Positions 6,208-9,080 of a DNA stretch of 9,080 bases are shown here, one piece after another (the stretch's first letter is position 1; each line of letters starts with the position of its first letter). Source of the DNA: Lachnospiraceae bacterium (GTDB lineage Bacteria > Bacillota > Clostridia > Lachnospirales > Lachnospiraceae); NCBI GenBank assembly GCA_016282215.1, contig JAEEKC010000198.1, positions 1 through 9,080 on the forward strand. Direction: 5' to 3'. The translations under genes and the position numbers were made by a program. The notes beneath the pieces are model-generated. The model saw only the letters and a list, made by a program, of their open reading frames with translations, searched no databases and had not been told where the DNA came from.

Positions 6208-8646
6208 ATGAAATTCGGCTACTTCGATGATGACAGACGCGAGTATGTCATCACTACACCTGAAACCCCGCTCCCCTGGATCAACTATTTGGGATGCAGC
6301 GATTTTTTCTCCCTCATCTCCAACACCATGGGCGGGTACTCTTTTTATAAGGATGCTAAGCTTCTTCGCATCACCCGTTATCGTTACAACGATGTGCCTT
6401 TGGACATCAACGGAAAGTATTTCTATGTAAAAGACGGCGACACCATCTGGAATCCGGGCTTTAAGCCGACGCAGACTCCGCTTGATGAGTATGAGTGCCG
6501 TCACGGTATCGGCTATTCCCGTTTCACCGGCAAGAAGAACGATGTCAAGGCAAGCGTTCTTTCCTTCGTTCCTTTGGGCGACAGCTGTGAGATTCAGAGA
6601 GTCACCCTGACCAATGAAGGCTCTGCAGCCAAAGACATTCAGCTCTTCTCTTATGTAGAGTGGTGTCTGTGGAATGCTGACGAGGATCCGAGAAACTTCC
6701 AGAGAAACCTTTCCACCGGCGAGATCGAAGTAAAGGGTTCCACGATCTATCACAAGACCGAGTATCGTGAGCGCCGCAACCACTTCGCAATATATTCGGT
6801 AAACACCGAGGTTGACGGTTTTGATACCAGCCGCGACGAGTTCATGGGCAGCTACAACAGAGGCGGCGCAAATCCCCTGGCAGTTGAAGAAGGAAAAGCC
6901 CGCAATTCCATGGCGTCCGGATGGTATCCCATTGCTTCCCATCAGATCAATGTATCTCTGGCAGCCGGCGAATCCAAGACCTTCGTATTCGTCCTTGGCT
7001 ACTGCGAGAATCCCGATGATGATAAATGGGAATCTTACGGCGTGATCAATAAAAAACCCGCAGATGCACTTTTGGCAAAATACCAGACCACCGAAGATGT
7101 GGACAAGGCATTTGATGCGCTGTGCACCTACTGGGATGAGCTGCTGACCAAGTACACGGTACAGTCCTCCAACGACAAGGTAAACCGCATGGTCAACATC
7201 TGGAATCAGTATCAGTGCATGGTTACCTTCAATATGTCACGTTCCGCTTCTTATTACGAATCCGGTATCGGCCGCGGCATGGGCTTCAGAGATTCCTGCC
7301 AGGACCTGCTCGGTTTCGTTCATCTGATCCCCGAGCGTGCACGCCAGAGGATCATCGATATCGCTTCTACCCAGTTCGAAGACGGCAGCGCTTATCATCA
7401 GTATCAGCCGCTGACCAAGAAGGGCAATTCCGATATCGGTTCCGGTTTCAACGACGATCCTTTGTGGCTGATCGCAGGTACCAGCGCTTATGTTCGTGAG
7501 TCCGGCGATACCACGATCCTTGATGAGATGGTTCCTTTTGATAATGACGAATCCAAGGCAACTCCTCTGATGAACCACTTGAAGAGATCCTTCGATTATA
7601 TCGTTACCCATCGCGGTCCTCACAATCTGCCGCTGATCGGCCGTGCAGACTGGAATGACTGCCTGAACTTGAACTGCCATTCCCTGCATCCGGGTGAGTC
7701 CTTCCAGACCTTCGGTCCTTCTGAGGGACCTGTTGCTGAATCGGTATTCATCGGCGGCATGTTTGTAAAATACGGTCTTGAGTATGCTGATCTGTGCGAG
7801 CTGATGGGCGACCAGGCTGAAGCAGACAGGGCAAAGAAAGAAGTCGAAGAAATGAAGAAGATCCTGCTGACTGCAGGCTGGGACGGCGACTGGTTCGTTC
7901 GTGCTTATGATTCTTCTTCCAACAAAGTCGGCAGCAAGGAATGCGAAGAAGGTCAGATCTACATCGAGCCTCAGGGATTCTGCGTACTGGCAGGTGTCGG
8001 CGTTGAGACCGGCGAAGCCATCAAGGCGCTGGATTCCGTCAAGGAAAAACTCGATACGGATTACGGTATCATGATCCTGCAGCCCGCTTATACCAGATAT
8101 CATGAAGAACTCGGTGAAGTTTCCTCCTATCCGCCCGGATACAAAGAGAACGCCGGTATCTTCTGCCATAACAATCCCTGGGTTTCCATCGCGGAAACCG
8201 TTGTAGGAAGAGGCGATCGTGCATTTGAGATCTACAAAAAGACCTGCCCTGCTTATGTAGAGGAGTTCTCCGAGATCCACCGCACCGAGCCTTATGTATA
8301 TTCCCAGATGGTAGCAGGACGCGATGCGAAGTTCCACGGCGAGGGCAAAAACTCCTGGCTGACCGGAACGGCCGCATGGACCTTTGTCAACATCTCCCAG
8401 TACATCCTGGGCGTATATCCGACACATAAGGGCCTGCAGATCGATCCCTGCGTTCCCGATGGTTTCGGTGATTTCACCATCACACGTAAATTCCGTGAAG
8501 GTACTTACAACATCACCGTTAAGAACCCGAATGGCGTACAGAAGGGCGTTGCCAGGATGACCGTTGACGGACAGGAAGTAGAGGGCTGCATCGTACCTTA
8601 CGAGAAGGGTAAGGAAACCTACGAAGTAGAGATCACCATGGGTTAA
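6208..8646 (+). CDS. cbp: Cellobiose phosphorylase, GH94
   Basis: This enzyme reversibly splits cellobiose with phosphate into alpha-glucose-1-phosphate and glucose in the cytosol, sparing one ATP compared with hydrolysis. The 812-residue product has no signal peptide and matches the length and, from memory, the sequence of clostridial cellobiose phosphorylases from its first residues (MKFGYFDDD, TTPETPLPWINYLG). An N-terminal beta-sandwich (about 1-270) and helical linker precede the (alpha/alpha)6 barrel (about 320-730) and a C-terminal beta-domain. Active-site segments are ESGIGRGMGFRDS (351-363), GRADWNDCLN with the probable general acid D484, KENAGIFCHNN (H654, probable phosphate contact) and NSWLTGTAAW (715-724). 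The ATG at 6208 is chosen over an upstream in-frame TTG (6142) because AGGAGG lies at 6192-6197 and all family homology begins at MKFG. It has its own promoter and terminator, so it appears monocistronic, with no transporter beside it. Other GH94 specificities (cellodextrin, laminaribiose) are less likely but cannot be excluded. Confidence 0.95.
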   Translation: MKFGYFDDDRREYVITTPETPLPWINYLGCSDFFSLISNTMGGYSFYKDAKLLRITRYRYNDVPLDINGKYFYVKDGDTIWNPGFKPTQTPLDEYECRHGIGYSRFTGKKNDVKASVLSFVPLGDSCEIQRVTLTNEGSAAKDIQLFSYVEWCLWNADEDPRNFQRNLSTGEIEVKGSTIYHKTEYRERRNHFAIYSVNTEVDGFDTSRDEFMGSYNRGGANPLAVEEGKARNSMASGWYPIASHQINVSLAAGESKTFVFVLGYCENPDDDKWESYGVINKKPADALLAKYQTTEDVDKAFDALCTYWDELLTKYTVQSSNDKVNRMVNIWNQYQCMVTFNMSRSASYYESGIGRGMGFRDSCQDLLGFVHLIPERARQRIIDIASTQFEDGSAYHQYQPLTKKGNSDIGSGFNDDPLWLIAGTSAYVRESGDTTILDEMVPFDNDESKATPLMNHLKRSFDYIVTHRGPHNLPLIGRADWNDCLNLNCHSLHPGESFQTFGPSEGPVAESVFIGGMFVKYGLEYADLCELMGDQAEADRAKKEVEEMKKILLTAGWDGDWFVRAYDSSSNKVGSKECEEGQIYIEPQGFCVLAGVGVETGEAIKALDSVKEKLDTDYGIMILQPAYTRYHEELGEVSSYPPGYKENAGIFCHNNPWVSIAETVVGRGDRAFEIYKKTCPAYVEEFSEIHRTEPYVYSQMVAGRDAKFHGEGKNSWLTGTAAWTFVNISQYILGVYPTHKGLQIDPCVPDGFGDFTITRKFREGTYNITVKNPNGVQKGVARMTVDGQEVEGCIVPYEKGKETYEVEITMG

Positions 8647-8692
8647 TATCCCGGCAATCTGACAGGTCGATCTGATAAGTAAATGCAATGCA

Positions 8693-8723
8693 AAATCCCG
8701 CGATCATGATGATCGCGGGATTT
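8693..8723. terminator. Bidirectional rho-independent terminator between convergent genes
   Basis: A perfect 14-bp stem pairs 8693-8706 with 8710-8723 around a 3-nt loop (TGA), with a GC-rich core CCCGCGATC. The plus-strand side is followed by T-rich sequence (TTTGTTATTTG). On the minus strand the stem runs into TTTTG. It starts 46 nt after the cellobiose phosphorylase stop and lies 45 nt beyond the stop of the minus-strand gene, so it probably serves both. Confidence 0.85.
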
Positions 8724-8768
8724 GTTATTTGTGATTGTTTGTTGTTTATGTCGTTCGTCCTGCCTGCG

Positions 8769-9080
8769 TTACTTCTTCACCTTCACACTCTTTTTCTTAC
8801 TCCAGTCACCGTAGACTTTGGTCTTGCCATCTGCATCCAGCTTGTAAGCGCGGACGCGGACATAATAGGTTTTCTTTACTTTCAGTTTCTTTACCTTGAG
8901 TTTCAGTTTCTTTGTGGTCCTGGTCTTTTTGCCTTTGAAGTTTTTCTTAGCAGCATACTGGACTTCATATCCGTCAGCGTCCTTGGTCTTCTTCCACTTG
9001 ATCTGAATCGTGCCCTTCGCCGAATTCTTAACAGATGAAAGTTTCGCCTTTTTCGGCTGTGTCTCGTTGGTCTGGGTATC
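8769..9080 (-). CDS. C-terminal Fn3-like domain of a lysine-rich (probably cell-surface) protein, partial
   Basis: The minus-strand frame is open from the right edge to a TAA at 8771-8769 and supplies 103 C-terminal residues. It begins DTQTNETQPKKAKLSSVKNS, a polar linker leading into a domain. The domain has a fibronectin type III-like pattern: IQIKWKK, GYEVQYAAKKNF, KKTYYVRVRAY and a final YGDWSKKKSVKVKK. Thirty-two of the 103 residues are lysine. Similar lysine-rich Fn3-like tails are common at the C-terminus of large secreted or surface proteins of Lachnospiraceae. The catalytic or binding part, the start and any signal peptide lie outside the window, so the whole-protein function is unknown. 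No LPXTG-type sorting signal or membrane segment follows the domain; any wall attachment would have to be by another part or by charge. The gene converges on the cellobiose phosphorylase gene and shares its terminator. Confidence 0.8.
   Translation of the reverse strand, partial: DTQTNETQPKKAKLSSVKNSAKGTIQIKWKKTKDADGYEVQYAAKKNFKGKKTRTTKKLKLKVKKLKVKKTYYVRVRAYKLDADGKTKVYGDWSKKKSVKVKK

Noticed and set aside
7237..8688. 483-codon open frame antisense to the cellobiose phosphorylase gene
   Set aside because: It lies wholly opposite a gene with clear family identity, crosses its terminator and has no recognisable domain. Long antisense frames arise from the codon usage of the real gene.
8688..9038. 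116-codon hydrophobic plus-strand frame at the right end
   Set aside because: It begins in the terminator hairpin and is the complement of the lysine-rich Fn3 gene; lysine codons read in antisense give phenylalanine and leucine, mimicking membrane segments.
1..9080. Search for CRISPR arrays, insertion sequences, phage or defence genes
   Set aside because: No regularly spaced direct repeats, transposase motifs, terminal repeats with target duplications or defence-type domains were seen. The gene content is core metabolism, export and translation.

Overview
The window looks like ordinary chromosomal core DNA of a low-to-mid GC Gram-positive anaerobe. A Lachnospiraceae-type gut or rumen clostridium is the best guess. 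The reasons are the secA-prfB gene order (as in Bacillus and relatives), strong AGGAGG-type ribosome binding sites, extended -10 promoters, a clostridial-type cellobiose phosphorylase and a lysine-rich Fn3-like surface-protein tail. The genus cannot be read from the sequence.

Layout from left to right. (1) Positions 1-228, minus strand: the N-terminal 76 codons of an unrecognised protein that runs off the left edge. (2) 344-1741, minus: a compact beta-CASP metallo-beta-lactamase protein resembling RNase J. (3) 1817-1890: two overlapping palindromes and a strong bidirectional terminator. (4) 1896-1969, minus: tRNA-Arg(ACG) with its own near-consensus promoter at 2003-2031. (5) 2050-3183, minus: prfB (release factor 2) without the usual programmed frameshift. 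(6) 3204-3303: a roughly 100-bp hairpin-rich element between secA and prfB. (7) 3339-5915, minus: complete secA. (8) 5916-6207: a divergent promoter region serving secA leftward and the next gene rightward. (9) 6208-8646, plus: a GH94 cellobiose phosphorylase. (10) 8693-8723: a perfect 14-bp hairpin terminator shared by convergent genes. (11) 8769-9080, minus: the C-terminal 103 residues of an Fn3-like, lysine-rich protein entering from the right edge.

The genes fall into functional groups. secA and prfB are probably cotranscribed (protein export motor and translation termination). The tRNA is an independent unit with its own promoter and terminator. The beta-CASP protein probably acts in RNA metabolism. 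The cellobiose phosphorylase is a single-gene unit that converts intracellular cellobiose to glucose-1-phosphate and glucose.

I did not find a convincing undescribed biological system. The items most worth a second look are the structured secA-prfB spacer, the frameshift-free prfB with the CTT-GAC junction at codons 25/26, the short RNase J-like protein, and an attenuator-like hairpin in the secA leader.
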